Made by a program: the position numbers and the translations under genes. A DNA stretch of 56,092 bases from a bacterium (GTDB lineage: Bacteria; Elusimicrobiota; Elusimicrobia; Elusimicrobiales; UBA9959): contig JAJYNO010000006.1 in NCBI GenBank assembly GCA_021786295.1, positions 1-56,092 on the forward strand, written 5' to 3'. The first letter of the stretch is position 1. The number at the start of each line of letters is the position of its first letter. Under the pieces are notes generated by a model, which was not told the DNA's origin, searched no databases, and was given only the letters and a program-made list of their open reading frames with translations. Shown here one piece after another: positions 24,793 through 33,008 of this stretch.

Positions 24793-25494
24793 CTAGGCGC
24801 CGCTGACGTGCCGCACCAGCCTGTCGACCCCCGCCGGGGTCCCGGGGTCGTATTCGAAGAAGTAGGCGTTGTTCACGGCGAACAGCTCCCGGCGCGAGTC
24901 CGGGACCGGCAGCCTCAGCGTCCTGCCCAGGCACTTGCGCCCGCAGCGAAGCGTTATCCTGCGCACGAAAGGGCAGGCCCGGCTCATGGCCGCGTACTTC
25001 AGCGGGTAGTGAAGATGCACCCTGAAGCCGGGCGCGGCCGGCAGGTTGCGCAGCAGGCCGGCCTCGTCCGTCTCCAGCGCGGAAAGGCGGTGGAGGCGGA
25101 AGAACTCCCTTCTGTAGTCCGGTCCCATGCGCATGAAGTCTATCGAGAGGAGGCGGCCCAGGCTCTTCGGGACTTCGGGGTGGAACTCGTTGAGATAGAG
25201 AAGCATCCCGGGATCGTTCACTACCACCTCCACGTTCCCGAACCTCTCCAGTATCCCGGAAAGGGAGTCCTGCGCCCGCTTCAGACCCTCGGTCACCATG
25301 AACGAGGTCATGACCGCCACCCGGCGCGCTCCTCGGGAGAAGAGCGCCTCCACGTCGGCCGCCGCAGGCCAGATGTTCTGGCAGAACTCGCTGCCGACGT
25401 AGACGCAGGCCTGCTCCCGGAGGAAACGCCGGGAGGCGCTCTTTATCTCCGGGAGCTCGAGCCCCGCTGCCTTCTCTAGTTCTCTCTTGCGCAT
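24793..25494 (-). CDS. U32-like Fe-S partner protein (copy 1)
   Basis: 233 residues from ATG 25494, overlapping the U32 gene upstream by 19 bases. YVGSEFCQNIWP, VVVNDPGMLLYLNEF, LGRLLSIDFMRMGPD, ALETDEAG, HYPLKYAAMSRACPF and CGRKCLGRTLRL occur in the order seen in the UbiV-like half of U32 peptidase-family protein pairs. Cys in EFC, ACPF and CGRKC could hold a 4Fe-4S cluster. UbiU-UbiV pairs hydroxylate the ubiquinone ring without oxygen, using prephenate; other U32 members modify RNA. A paralogue in the same pairing is at 27245. The substrate is unknown. Confidence 0.65.
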   Translation of the reverse strand: MRKRELEKAAGLELPEIKSASRRFLREQACVYVGSEFCQNIWPAAADVEALFSRGARRVAVMTSFMVTEGLKRAQDSLSGILERFGNVEVVVNDPGMLLYLNEFHPEVPKSLGRLLSIDFMRMGPDYRREFFRLHRLSALETDEAGLLRNLPAAPGFRVHLHYPLKYAAMSRACPFVRRITLRCGRKCLGRTLRLPVPDSRRELFAVNNAYFFEYDPGTPAGVDRLVRHVSGA

Positions 25495-26318
25495 TTTTCC
25501 AGGAAATCGTCCATCCTGCCGTGGCTGGCGAGGGCCAGCTTGACGAACCGCCCGCGGGGGAGGCCCGCTTCCAGCAGCCTGGCTATGGCCAGCGCCTCGC
25601 TGAAAACGACGCGGGAATAGCCCTTGGTCGGATGCCGCCCGACCTTCAGCACTGGCACTCCCAGCCGGTGCAGGTCGTAAAGGCGGCCGAAATGCTCCGC
25701 CGGCGTCGGCCCCGGCATCGTGAACCTTTTCCTGCCGGAAGGCCGGAACTCGGCGCGGCAGAGGCAGCGCCCGTTGAACTGCTTCAGGTAGCACAGCCCG
25801 TTCAGCACCACGCAGTACTCCCTGGCCGTCAGGAACATCTCGGTCCCTATGCCGAGGCCGTTCCTGACCAGCGGCTCGGCCTCGCCAGGCAGCAGCTGTT
25901 CCGGCAGGGCCAGGCGCGTCACGCCCAGTTCCCCGTAGAACCTCAGCGCGCCTGCGTTGTAGCAGGGGGCCAGGCTGGTGAGTATGTATTCCAGCGGCAG
26001 CCGTTCCGGCTTCAGAGCGGCCAGCAGGGAGATGTCCCGGACTATGACGCCGTCCAGCCCGCCGGCGGCCAGTTCCTTTACGAAGGAGACCGTCCCGGCC
26101 AGGGCGCCTGCCTGTATCTCGTTGGCGGCGAAATAGAACTTCTTCCCCCTGCGGTGAGACAGCTCCACCGCCCCGGCGATGTCGCGGAAGGAGCCGAAGG
26201 TCCCGCCGCCGTACAGGTGCCCCGGCACCGCGCTGGAGCCGCAATAGAGTTCGTCGGCGCCGGCGCCGAGGAAGAAGTCCAACTCCTCTTTGTTCCCTAT
26301 CCCCACCTGTATTTTCAT
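25476..26318 (-). CDS. U32 peptidase-family protein (copy 1)
   Basis: 280 residues from ATG 26318. IQVGIGNKEELDFFLGAGADELYCG, YFAANEI, DGVIVRDISLLA, YILTSLAPCYNAGAL, RLALPEQL and TEMFLTAREYCVVLNGLCYLK match the U32 (UbiU/RlhA/TrhP) barrel. The Cys group REYC, GLC and GRCLC is the expected Fe-S site. U32 proteins are usually not proteases but Fe-S hydroxylases or hydroxylation partners that can work without O2. It is the first gene of a three-gene minus operon with its partner (19-base overlap) and the dikinase-like gene, and is divergent from the second U32 pair. Confidence 0.78.
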   Translation of the reverse strand: MKIQVGIGNKEELDFFLGAGADELYCGSSAVPGHLYGGGTFGSFRDIAGAVELSHRRGKKFYFAANEIQAGALAGTVSFVKELAAGGLDGVIVRDISLLAALKPERLPLEYILTSLAPCYNAGALRFYGELGVTRLALPEQLLPGEAEPLVRNGLGIGTEMFLTAREYCVVLNGLCYLKQFNGRCLCRAEFRPSGRKRFTMPGPTPAEHFGRLYDLHRLGVPVLKVGRHPTKGYSRVVFSEALAIARLLEAGLPRGRFVKLALASHGRMDDFLEKCAREN

Positions 26319-26358
26319 CAGAGACGCCGGCCGCCGCCGGGAGGCGCGCCAGCACAAA

Positions 26359-26411
26359 ATTATATCATAAGCCGCCACGCCCTCCCGGCCCGGCGCCGAA
26401 AGATGTAGAAT
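26359..26411. promoter_or_regulatory. Divergent promoter region between the two U32 operons
   Basis: On the minus strand TATAAT (26364-26359) lies 41 bases before start 26318. On the plus strand TAGAAT (26406-26411) lies 25 bases before start 26436. Neither has a good -35 match. The two U32 pairs could share regulation from this 117-base gap. Confidence 0.5.
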
Positions 26412-26435
26412 TGGGATATACCCTGAGGCTGCGCG

Positions 26436-27266
26436 ATGAAGATAATCTGCGGCGTGAACGGCCTGAGCGAGGCCGGGCGGCTTGCCCCGTACGCGGACGA
26501 GCTATACTTCGGCGTCTCGTTCGTGGAGAACCACAGGAAGTGGTACCCCTGGCAGAACCTGAGGACCCTCGGCGAGGCGGCCGAGCTGGTCTCGCTGGCG
26601 CACGGGGCCGGCCGCAAGGTCCTCTTCGCGGCCAACGAACTCTATCCCCGCGCCTCGTTCTCCCGCGACATGCGGAACATAGAGAAGGTGCTGGCGCTGG
26701 GCCCGGACGGCGTGATAGCCAGGGACATGAACCTGCTCGGCAGGCTTAAAAGGAACGGTTACGGCGGCGAGGTCTGCCTGAGCTCCACCGCCATCTGCTT
26801 CAACAGCGAGACGCTGGACCTCTTCTCCGGGCTGGGCGTCTCCTCAGTGGTGCTGCCGCAGCACCTGAAGGCGGCGGAGTGGCGCCGCGTCCTGCGCCGG
26901 CGGCCCGGGACCAGGTTCGAGGTCTTCTTCTACCCGGACTGCTACTGTCCCAACATGGACGGCCTCTGCGTCTACCACGACGTCAACAGGACGCCGGAGC
27001 CCAGGAACTGCTGGAAGCCCTATTTCCTCGGCGGGAAAAAAGAGTTCATGCGGAAGCCGCCGATCCGGGAGCGCTACCTGGAATTCTACAGGATGGCGCG
27101 GCTGGGGGCCGAGCGCGTGAAGATAGCCAGGGACGCCGGGGTAGGGGAAAGGATCAGAACGGCGGTGTTCGTGCGGGAGCTGGCGGACAGGATAAAGAAG
27201 GGGACCGGCGCCTCCGAGTTCCTGCGGAGCGTGGAACTGGACATATGGAACGGGCGGAAGTCCTGA
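26436..27266 (+). CDS. U32 peptidase-family protein (copy 2)
   Basis: 276 residues. IICGVNGLSEAGRLAPYADELYFGV, VLFAANELY, GPDGVIARDMNLLG, LSSTAICFNSETL and SVVLPQHL correspond to the U32 barrel of copy 1. FYPDCYCPNMDGLCVYHDVN and RNCWKPYF supply the four Cys of a probable Fe-S cluster, spaced differently from copy 1. GERIRTAVFVRELAD forms the C-terminal helix. It begins a plus-strand operon continuing to 31764 and overlaps its partner gene by 22 bases. A B12 radical SAM and two compact radical SAM genes follow. Confidence 0.75.
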   Translation: MKIICGVNGLSEAGRLAPYADELYFGVSFVENHRKWYPWQNLRTLGEAAELVSLAHGAGRKVLFAANELYPRASFSRDMRNIEKVLALGPDGVIARDMNLLGRLKRNGYGGEVCLSSTAICFNSETLDLFSGLGVSSVVLPQHLKAAEWRRVLRRRPGTRFEVFFYPDCYCPNMDGLCVYHDVNRTPEPRNCWKPYFLGGKKEFMRKPPIRERYLEFYRMARLGAERVKIARDAGVGERIRTAVFVRELADRIKKGTGASEFLRSVELDIWNGRKS

Positions 27267-27967
27267 AAGGCTGCGGGGGCAGGGTCCCCGCCGGCGCCAC
27301 CGCGCCGGAGTTCCTCTACGTAGGCGGTGAGTTCTGCGAGAGGCTTCTCCCGCCGCCAGCCTGCCTGAGGCGGCTAAAGGAAGCTTTCCCCCGCTCGAAG
27401 CTGGTGCTCCTGACGCCGGTGCTCTCCCAGCCGGCGCTGGAGAGCCTGCTGGCGACGCTGAAAGCCGGCGCCAGGGAGGGCCTGCCTCAGGAGGTCTGCG
27501 TCAACGATCCGGGCCTTTTCCGCGCCCTCCTCGCGCGCGGCGGAGGGCCGCGGCTGAGCGTAGGCAGGCTGCTGGCCGGCGCGCTCGGAGTCTCTATGCA
27601 GCACGGACAGGTCAGGAGGGACCTGCTATCCCCGCGCGTGGCCGGGATAGAGGCCGATTCGCTGGAGACCCTGTCCTTTTTGACCGGGGCGCTGCGGCGC
27701 AAGGTGCACCTGCGCGCGCCCTTCTCCTACCTCGGCCACACGCGCAACTGCCGTTTCCGGGCGGCCGGCCGCTGCGCCAGGCAGTGCCTCGCAGGACACC
27801 TGCGCCTCAGGTCGGGCATCGTCGGGGAGATGTTCCTGGCCGGCAACGCCTACCTGAGGGACAACGCGGAGGAGGCCGCGCGGATAACGGAACAGGTCCG
27901 GGTGAAGCGGCTGGTGCTGGAAAGGGGCCCGGCCAAGGCCCCCGCAGGGCGGCCGCGGCCCCAATAA
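27245..27967 (+). CDS. U32-like Fe-S partner protein (copy 2)
   Basis: 240 residues from ATG 27245. FLYVGGEFCERLLP, VCVNDPGLFRALL, LSVGRLLAGAL, GIEADSLE, APFSYLGHTRNCRF and CARQCLAGHLRLRSG run parallel to the partner protein at 24793 (EFC, VNDPG, GRLL, RxC and CxxxC in the same order). The three Cys sites are kept. The C-terminal 20 residues are polar and Pro-rich. The frame upstream of 27245 lies over the U32 gene and is not used. Confidence 0.65.
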   Translation: MERAEVLKGCGGRVPAGATAPEFLYVGGEFCERLLPPPACLRRLKEAFPRSKLVLLTPVLSQPALESLLATLKAGAREGLPQEVCVNDPGLFRALLARGGGPRLSVGRLLAGALGVSMQHGQVRRDLLSPRVAGIEADSLETLSFLTGALRRKVHLRAPFSYLGHTRNCRFRAAGRCARQCLAGHLRLRSGIVGEMFLAGNAYLRDNAEEAARITEQVRVKRLVLERGPAKAPAGRPRPQ

Positions 27968-27970
27968 TAG

Positions 27971-27976
27971 TAGAAT
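27971..27976 (+). promoter_or_regulatory. TAGAAT -10 box immediately before a start codon
   Basis: TAGAAT begins 4 bases after the preceding stop and ends 8 bases before ATG 27985. A transcript starting there would have a leader of 0-2 bases. No Shine-Dalgarno is visible in the 17-base gap, which supports leaderless initiation or simple read-through from the operon. Confidence 0.4.
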
Positions 27977-27984
27977 TCACGTTT

Positions 27985-29043
27985 ATGGCGCAAAAGCGAA
28001 AGGCCGCCTCCTTCGACAAAGAGGCCTACCTGGCCGGCTACCACCGGAGGCTGGACCTCTACGACGTCGTCAGGCGGGACGGCTGGCCGCCGGCGCCGAT
28101 GGTCCGGAGCGCGGAGATAATACTGGGCGACACCTGCAACGCCAGGTGCGTCTTCTGCTGCGCCCACAAGAAGATGGGGGACTGGCTGCCGGAGGCCAGG
28201 GCCTTCGGGCTGCTGGAGGACGCGCGGCGCCGCGGCAACGAGCTTATCGTCTTCTCCGGCGGCGAACCGACGGTCTGCCCCTACATAGTCCCGCTGGTGG
28301 CCAGGGCCAGGGAACTCGGCTTCAGCATAATAGAGTTCATGAGCAACGGCCTGAAGTTCGCGGAACCGGGCTTCGCCGGAAAGCTGGCCGCGGCCGGCCT
28401 TACGATGGTGAAGGTCTCGGTGCACGGGGCGGACCCGGCGACTCACGACCGCCTCACCGGGGTGCGGGGCGCTTTCGCCAAAGCGCTGAGGGGCATCAGC
28501 GAACTGAACAAGGCCGGGGTCTACACCTCCACCAACCTGGCGATCAACAGGCTGAACTACAGGCAGCTGCCGCTCTACGCCGACCTCTTCGTCGGCAGGA
28601 TGGGCCTCACCGGCTTCTGCTTCTACTTCGGGTTCTACTCCGGGAAATTCTCGGAGGACGGGAACCTTCAGGTCCCCTATTCCGCCGTGCTGCCGTCGCT
28701 GAAGCTCACGCTGGAGTACCTGCGCGTCAGGAAGACGCGCATAGACTGGAAGTTCCTCGGCAACTTCGTGCCCTGCCTGCTGCCTTCCTGCGCCGGCGTG
28801 ATGATAGACTGGGGCGCCGACTACAAGAACAGGAACAACTCCGTGTCGGCCGGCGGCGGCGACAGCCGGCCGGTGTCCAGCATCTACGACGACAGGAAGA
28901 CCCGGCTCCCGAAATGCCGCGGCTGCGTCTATTCCGGCGTCTGCTACGGGGTGGACAGGCTCTACCTGGAGAAGTACGGCGACGGCGAGTTCGAGCCGGT
29001 GAAGAAGGAGCGGAAGCAGGTCTTCCGGCCGGTCTACTGGTAA
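27985..29043 (+). CDS. Compact radical SAM protein (HxsC-like group)
   Basis: 352 residues. CNARCVFC at Cys51, 55 and 58 follows a 50-residue N-terminal extension. VFSGGEPTVCP, VSVHGADPATHDRLTGVRGAF, AINRLNYRQLP and NFVPCLLPSCAG follow, then CRGCVYSGVCYGVDRLYLEKYG with EFEPVKK as the shared tail. It is most like the enzyme at 35646 (CNARCVFC, LNxL/NYLPCLMP, tail EFRPV), so the two may be functional equivalents serving different precursors. The start ATG 27985 agrees with the cluster position. Confidence 0.83.
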   Translation: MAQKRKAASFDKEAYLAGYHRRLDLYDVVRRDGWPPAPMVRSAEIILGDTCNARCVFCCAHKKMGDWLPEARAFGLLEDARRRGNELIVFSGGEPTVCPYIVPLVARARELGFSIIEFMSNGLKFAEPGFAGKLAAAGLTMVKVSVHGADPATHDRLTGVRGAFAKALRGISELNKAGVYTSTNLAINRLNYRQLPLYADLFVGRMGLTGFCFYFGFYSGKFSEDGNLQVPYSAVLPSLKLTLEYLRVRKTRIDWKFLGNFVPCLLPSCAGVMIDWGADYKNRNNSVSAGGGDSRPVSSIYDDRKTRLPKCRGCVYSGVCYGVDRLYLEKYGDGEFEPVKKERKQVFRPVYW

Positions 29044-29055
29044 GAGGGGAAAGCC

Positions 29056-30789
29056 ATGAGGATAACGCTGATCTATCCGCCTTCCGACTGCCTGAACTGC
29101 GAGTGCTTCAACCTGCCCAACCTCTCGCTGCCGGTGCTCGCCGGCCACCTGCGCGGCCTCGGCCACGAAGTCCGCATGGCTGACCTGGACGCCCCGTTCC
29201 ACGCCGGCATCCGGCCGGCGAACCCGGACCTGAACTTCGGGATACTCAAGCATCCGGAAAAGACCGCCGACTTCCTCAGGGGCCGCCTGAAAGGGCCGGA
29301 GGCCGGGCTCCTAAGGCGCATCGGCTCCGTCCTCGCGTCGGCCCCAGGCCTGGAGGGAGAGGCCGGGCTGTACGGCGTCACGCTGGCCGGCTTCAAGATG
29401 AACGCCTTCCTGCTGAACGCCGTGGGGCTGCTGGCGCATTTCCTGAAGGCCCGCGGAGGGGCCCCGGTGGTGGTGGGCTACAACGGGATCTCCAGGGAGA
29501 TCTACCGCGAGCTGCTGGAAAAATACCCGACGCTGGACTACGCCGTCTACTCCGGAGGCGGGCCGCACCTGGCGCGGCTGGCCGAATACGTCGAGAAGGG
29601 GCCGGCCGCCGGCGGGCTGTTCTCCACGCTGGAGAGGCGCGGCGGCAGGATCGTGGACCACGGGACCGGCGCTCCGGACGACCTCTCCCGGCCCGACTAC
29701 TCCGGTTATCCGCTCTCGTACTACAAAACGACCCCGAAGGAGCTGCTGGCCCGCTACTCACCGGACCTGCCTTTTACGGCCGACCTGGTGAAAAAGGGCA
29801 AAGGGCGCAGGCAGCTGGTAGTGATGTACCGTTTCGAGACCTCCTGCCGCGGCCGCTGCGCCTTCTGCGGCAACGACGGGCGCCCGCCGGCGGAGCAGCC
29901 GGACGCCGACCGGGTGGTGGAGGACCTCGCGAAGCTGAAGGCGCTCGGAGCCACCGGCGTCTATTTCATAAACCCGAACTTCAACAACCGCTACGAGTTC
30001 GCCGACGAGCTCTGCGGCAAGATGATCAAGCGCGGGCTGGACCTGCTCTGGTGCGACTGCGCCAACTTCAGGGAGCTGGACGCGCCGCTGCTGCGCAAGA
30101 TGCGGCGCGCAGGGGCCGTCAAGCTGACCTTCGGCATGGAGACCGGGAGCGCCAGGATGCTGCGCTACATCCGCAAGGGCGTGCTGCCGCCGAAGATCGA
30201 GGAATGTCTGAAGGTCTCCCACGAGCTCGGCATCTGGAACCACATCGAGCTGATCGGCGGCCTGCCCACCGAGACCGAGGACGACCTGAACGAGACCGTC
30301 TCGTTCCTCCGGCGCAACGCCGCGCACATAGACGCCTTCTCGATAAACCCGTTCTTCCTCTACCCCACGTCGCCGTTCGGCCGCGAGCCCGGGAAGTTCG
30401 GGCTGCGCCTGCGCCGCGCCGCGCCCGGTACCCGGATGGACCTCTTCTCTGCCGTGGAGACCCCCAACAACTTCTCGGAAAAGTTCGACGAGATCGGCGG
30501 CCTGACGTTCGAGCAGAAGGACGCCCAGATAAGGCGCTCCACCAGGATACTGGCGGAGACCGTCAAGGAAGTGGCCTCGGAACGCGCGATCGATTTCGAG
30601 CATATCCACCTGCTGATGTACCTCTACTCCGTCTTCGGCCACGGCAGGAAGGACCTGATCCGCCGCATCGTCGGCCTGCTGACGCGCAGGTTCAAGCCGT
30701 ACAACCTCGACGAGTTCCTCTCCTCGGTGGACTTCCGCAAGCACGACTACGACAGGGTGCTGAGGGAAAAGAAGGAGGGCCGGGGCTAG
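29056..30789 (+). CDS. B12-binding-type radical SAM protein
   Basis: 577 residues. The N-terminal 170 residues (LIYPPSDCLNCECFNLPNLS, LAGHLRGLGHEVRMAD, VVVGYNGIS) form a cobalamin-binding-type Rossmann domain. The radical SAM core has CRGRCAFC at Cys264, 268 and 271, then FINPNFNNRY, LTFGMETGSARMLRYIRKG and IELIGGLPTETEDDL, typical of the Elp3/MiaB-like core. Class B enzymes of this shape often methylate unactivated carbon or rearrange rings. The cobalamin His loop is not clear. It is the fourth gene of the plus operon, with AGGGGAAAG before ATG. Confidence 0.83.
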   Translation: MRITLIYPPSDCLNCECFNLPNLSLPVLAGHLRGLGHEVRMADLDAPFHAGIRPANPDLNFGILKHPEKTADFLRGRLKGPEAGLLRRIGSVLASAPGLEGEAGLYGVTLAGFKMNAFLLNAVGLLAHFLKARGGAPVVVGYNGISREIYRELLEKYPTLDYAVYSGGGPHLARLAEYVEKGPAAGGLFSTLERRGGRIVDHGTGAPDDLSRPDYSGYPLSYYKTTPKELLARYSPDLPFTADLVKKGKGRRQLVVMYRFETSCRGRCAFCGNDGRPPAEQPDADRVVEDLAKLKALGATGVYFINPNFNNRYEFADELCGKMIKRGLDLLWCDCANFRELDAPLLRKMRRAGAVKLTFGMETGSARMLRYIRKGVLPPKIEECLKVSHELGIWNHIELIGGLPTETEDDLNETVSFLRRNAAHIDAFSINPFFLYPTSPFGREPGKFGLRLRRAAPGTRMDLFSAVETPNNFSEKFDEIGGLTFEQKDAQIRRSTRILAETVKEVASERAIDFEHIHLLMYLYSVFGHGRKDLIRRIVGLLTRRFKPYNLDEFLSSVDFRKHDYDRVLREKKEGRG

Positions 30790-30801
30790 CCCCGGAACCG
30801 C

Positions 30802-31764
30802 ATGAAAGGGCCAGCGTCCCGGAACAACCGGAACAAACTGTACGGGGAGGCCAGGATAGGCGGCATGGCGGACGTGCCGGTCATCCGCATCACCAGCGCC
30901 TGCAACCACAAGTGCGTGTTCTGCTCGGCCCCGCACACCCCGGTCTATCCGCCGGCTGTCTCCAGGGAGATAATAAACAGGCACCGCGACACCATCTCCA
31001 TAGAGGGCGGGGAACCGACGCTCTCCAAGGACCTGACCGGCTGGGTAAGGTACGCCAAAAAAAAGAACTGCCGGGACATCATCGTCTGCACCAACGGGGC
31101 GCGCATGGGGGAGGGCGCCTACGTGCGGGAGCTGCTGGAGGCCGGCGTGACGATGTTCAACGTCAATTTTCCGGCCCACACCGCGGCGCTCTACGACCGC
31201 TTCACCGGCACGCGCGGCCAGTTCCGGAGCAGGGTGGAGGCGCTGCGCAGCCTGCTGCGCCTGGCCGGTCCCCGAGGCGTCCGCATAACGCTGGTGGTGC
31301 ACTCGGGCATAGTCGGGCAGCTGCCCGCCTACGCCGGCTTCGTGGCCAGGACCTTCCCCGGCCTCTTCTACCTGGAGCTGAACCTGGCCAAGGTGCTGGG
31401 CAACGTGGTGGACAGGACGGCGCTTGTCCCGCGCCTGGCCGCGGCCGAGCCCTACCTGAAAGGCGCCCTGAGGGTACTTTCCTTCGCCCGGCTGGGCTTC
31501 ATAACGGACGGGTTCCCCCTGTGCCGCCTCTCCGGCTACGAGACCTCCTCCATAGATGTGTACAGATCGGAAAACGGCATAGACGAGTTCCTCTCCGAGA
31601 AGCGCCACGCCCCCCGCTGCGCCGGCTGCTCGCTGCGGAGCCTCTGCGCGGGGCCCAGGGCGGATTACCTGGAATTGTACGGGGATTCGGAACTGAAGCC
31701 TTCCAAAACGGACCCGGCCGCCCTGCTGGCCGCGGGCCGCAAGACCGGGTTCCTGCGGCTCTAG
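30802..31764 (+). CDS. Compact radical SAM protein (HxsC-like group)
   Basis: 320 residues. CNHKCVFC at Cys34, 38 and 41, SIEGGEPTLSKDL, FNVNFPAHTAALYDRFTG and VVHSGIVGQLPAY follow. The tail is CAGCSLRSLCAGPRADYLELYG with SELKPSK. Its FNVNFPAxTAxLY segment matches the enzyme at 12558 (YFNVNFPAATAGLDY), making these two a sub-pair. An internal ATG at 30865 would give a shorter form starting 12 residues before the cluster. It is the last gene of the plus operon, 7 bases from the convergent prepilin peptidase gene. Confidence 0.83.
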   Translation: MKGPASRNNRNKLYGEARIGGMADVPVIRITSACNHKCVFCSAPHTPVYPPAVSREIINRHRDTISIEGGEPTLSKDLTGWVRYAKKKNCRDIIVCTNGARMGEGAYVRELLEAGVTMFNVNFPAHTAALYDRFTGTRGQFRSRVEALRSLLRLAGPRGVRITLVVHSGIVGQLPAYAGFVARTFPGLFYLELNLAKVLGNVVDRTALVPRLAAAEPYLKGALRVLSFARLGFITDGFPLCRLSGYETSSIDVYRSENGIDEFLSEKRHAPRCAGCSLRSLCAGPRADYLELYGDSELKPSKTDPAALLAAGRKTGFLRL

Positions 31765-31771
31765 GCCGGCG

Positions 31772-32983
31772 TCACCACAGCCCCAGCCTTCTGAGCACGG
31801 TGAAGAGATTGCCGTCGAAAGCCAGCTGGAAAAGGCAGCCGGCGAAGATCCAGACCGCGAAGGCCTCGCCCTTCATCACCTCTATCTTCGGGTTCTCGCG
31901 CGGGATGCGCGTCACCCATTCCCTAAGCAGCTCCGTCTCTTCCGGGCTTATGCCGTCCCTGAACGAGTCCTCGAAGGCGTCCTTGAAGTACGCGTCCCTC
32001 CTGACTATCTGCGCGTACCTGGAAGAAAGTATCATGCCCGGCTCCAGCTCGGCGGCGGAGACCTCCACCATGCTGAACCGCTCCATCAGATAGACCAGCG
32101 CGAACCGCCCCACCCCCAGTATCACGCCGAAACGCAGCACGTCGAGCGCCGCGTACCTGATATTCTGGAGCAGCTGTCCCTTGAAATAGAACAGACCGGC
32201 CAGCAGGTACACGGGATAGAAGAAGGTCAGGAAGCGCCTGAACCCCGGCCTGGAAAAATACCGGGAGAGTTTGTCCCAGCCTATGAACATCGCGAAGTAG
32301 AGCAGCTCGGGGTCCGGGACCAGCCGCTGCAGCCGCCCGGCTAAGCCGTAGTTGGCCAGCTGACGCACGAAGAAGACGGCCAGAACGGCCAGAACGTTCA
32401 GCGCCAGCTTCCAGGCGCTGCCCCCGCCGGCGCCGCGCAGCCTGCCCGAGGCCTCCTTCTTTATCTCGGCCCAGCGCGTCAGCGTGCGGCCGTCCCTCTC
32501 CCGCCAGGCGCGCCAGAGTCCGGCGAGGAACCTGAAACTGTAATAGGCCCCGGCGATCAGGAAGGAATTTATCAGCACCGAAAGCCAGAGCATCCCGGGG
32601 AAACCCCTGATCCGGTAGTTCATCAGCGGCAGCAGCGCCAGGCTGGTCATGAAGAACTTGGCGTCGCCGGCCGGCCAGATCTCCGCGTACCAGAGGAAGA
32701 TCCCGACCGCGGAGGAGAGCGCCAGGTTAGTCGCGAAGGCGTAATAGAATCCGCCGCCGACGTAGTCCGAAGAGGCGCCGGCCGCGCCCAGCGCGGTCTC
32801 CGCCGCGTACAGCGCCAGGAACAGCAGCAGCGCCTTCAGCCCGGCCACGATCATCCGGTTGGGGACCTTCTTGAACCTGAGGTCGTTGACCACTATCTTC
32901 CAGCCCCACCACAGGAAGAAGAGCAGCAGGGCGGCGCGGTAGGCCGTCAGCCTGTGGAACAGCAGCGCGAAGTCGCGGGTCAT
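31772..32983 (-). CDS. A24-type prepilin peptidase-like membrane aspartyl protease
   Basis: 403 residues with about seven hydrophobic segments. NDLRFKKVPNRM with Asp34 matches the first catalytic motif (D..xxxxIPN) of type IV prepilin/preflagellin peptidases. IWPAGDAKFF with Asp107 matches the GxGD motif (here AGDAK). The C-terminal soluble part, AAELEPGMILSSRYA and DGISPEETELLREW, is like that of archaeal-type A24 members. These enzymes cut class III signal peptides after Gly on the cytoplasmic face. The hxsA leaders carry such a Gly before a hydrophobic helix. It is the last gene of the right-hand operon, 25 bases after the gene of unknown function. Confidence 0.75.
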   Translation of the reverse strand: MTRDFALLFHRLTAYRAALLLFFLWWGWKIVVNDLRFKKVPNRMIVAGLKALLLFLALYAAETALGAAGASSDYVGGGFYYAFATNLALSSAVGIFLWYAEIWPAGDAKFFMTSLALLPLMNYRIRGFPGMLWLSVLINSFLIAGAYYSFRFLAGLWRAWRERDGRTLTRWAEIKKEASGRLRGAGGGSAWKLALNVLAVLAVFFVRQLANYGLAGRLQRLVPDPELLYFAMFIGWDKLSRYFSRPGFRRFLTFFYPVYLLAGLFYFKGQLLQNIRYAALDVLRFGVILGVGRFALVYLMERFSMVEVSAAELEPGMILSSRYAQIVRRDAYFKDAFEDSFRDGISPEETELLREWVTRIPRENPKIEVMKGEAFAVWIFAGCLFQLAFDGNLFTVLRRLGLW

Positions 32984-33008
32984 GGCAGCGCGGGCGGGAC
33001 GGGGCGCG

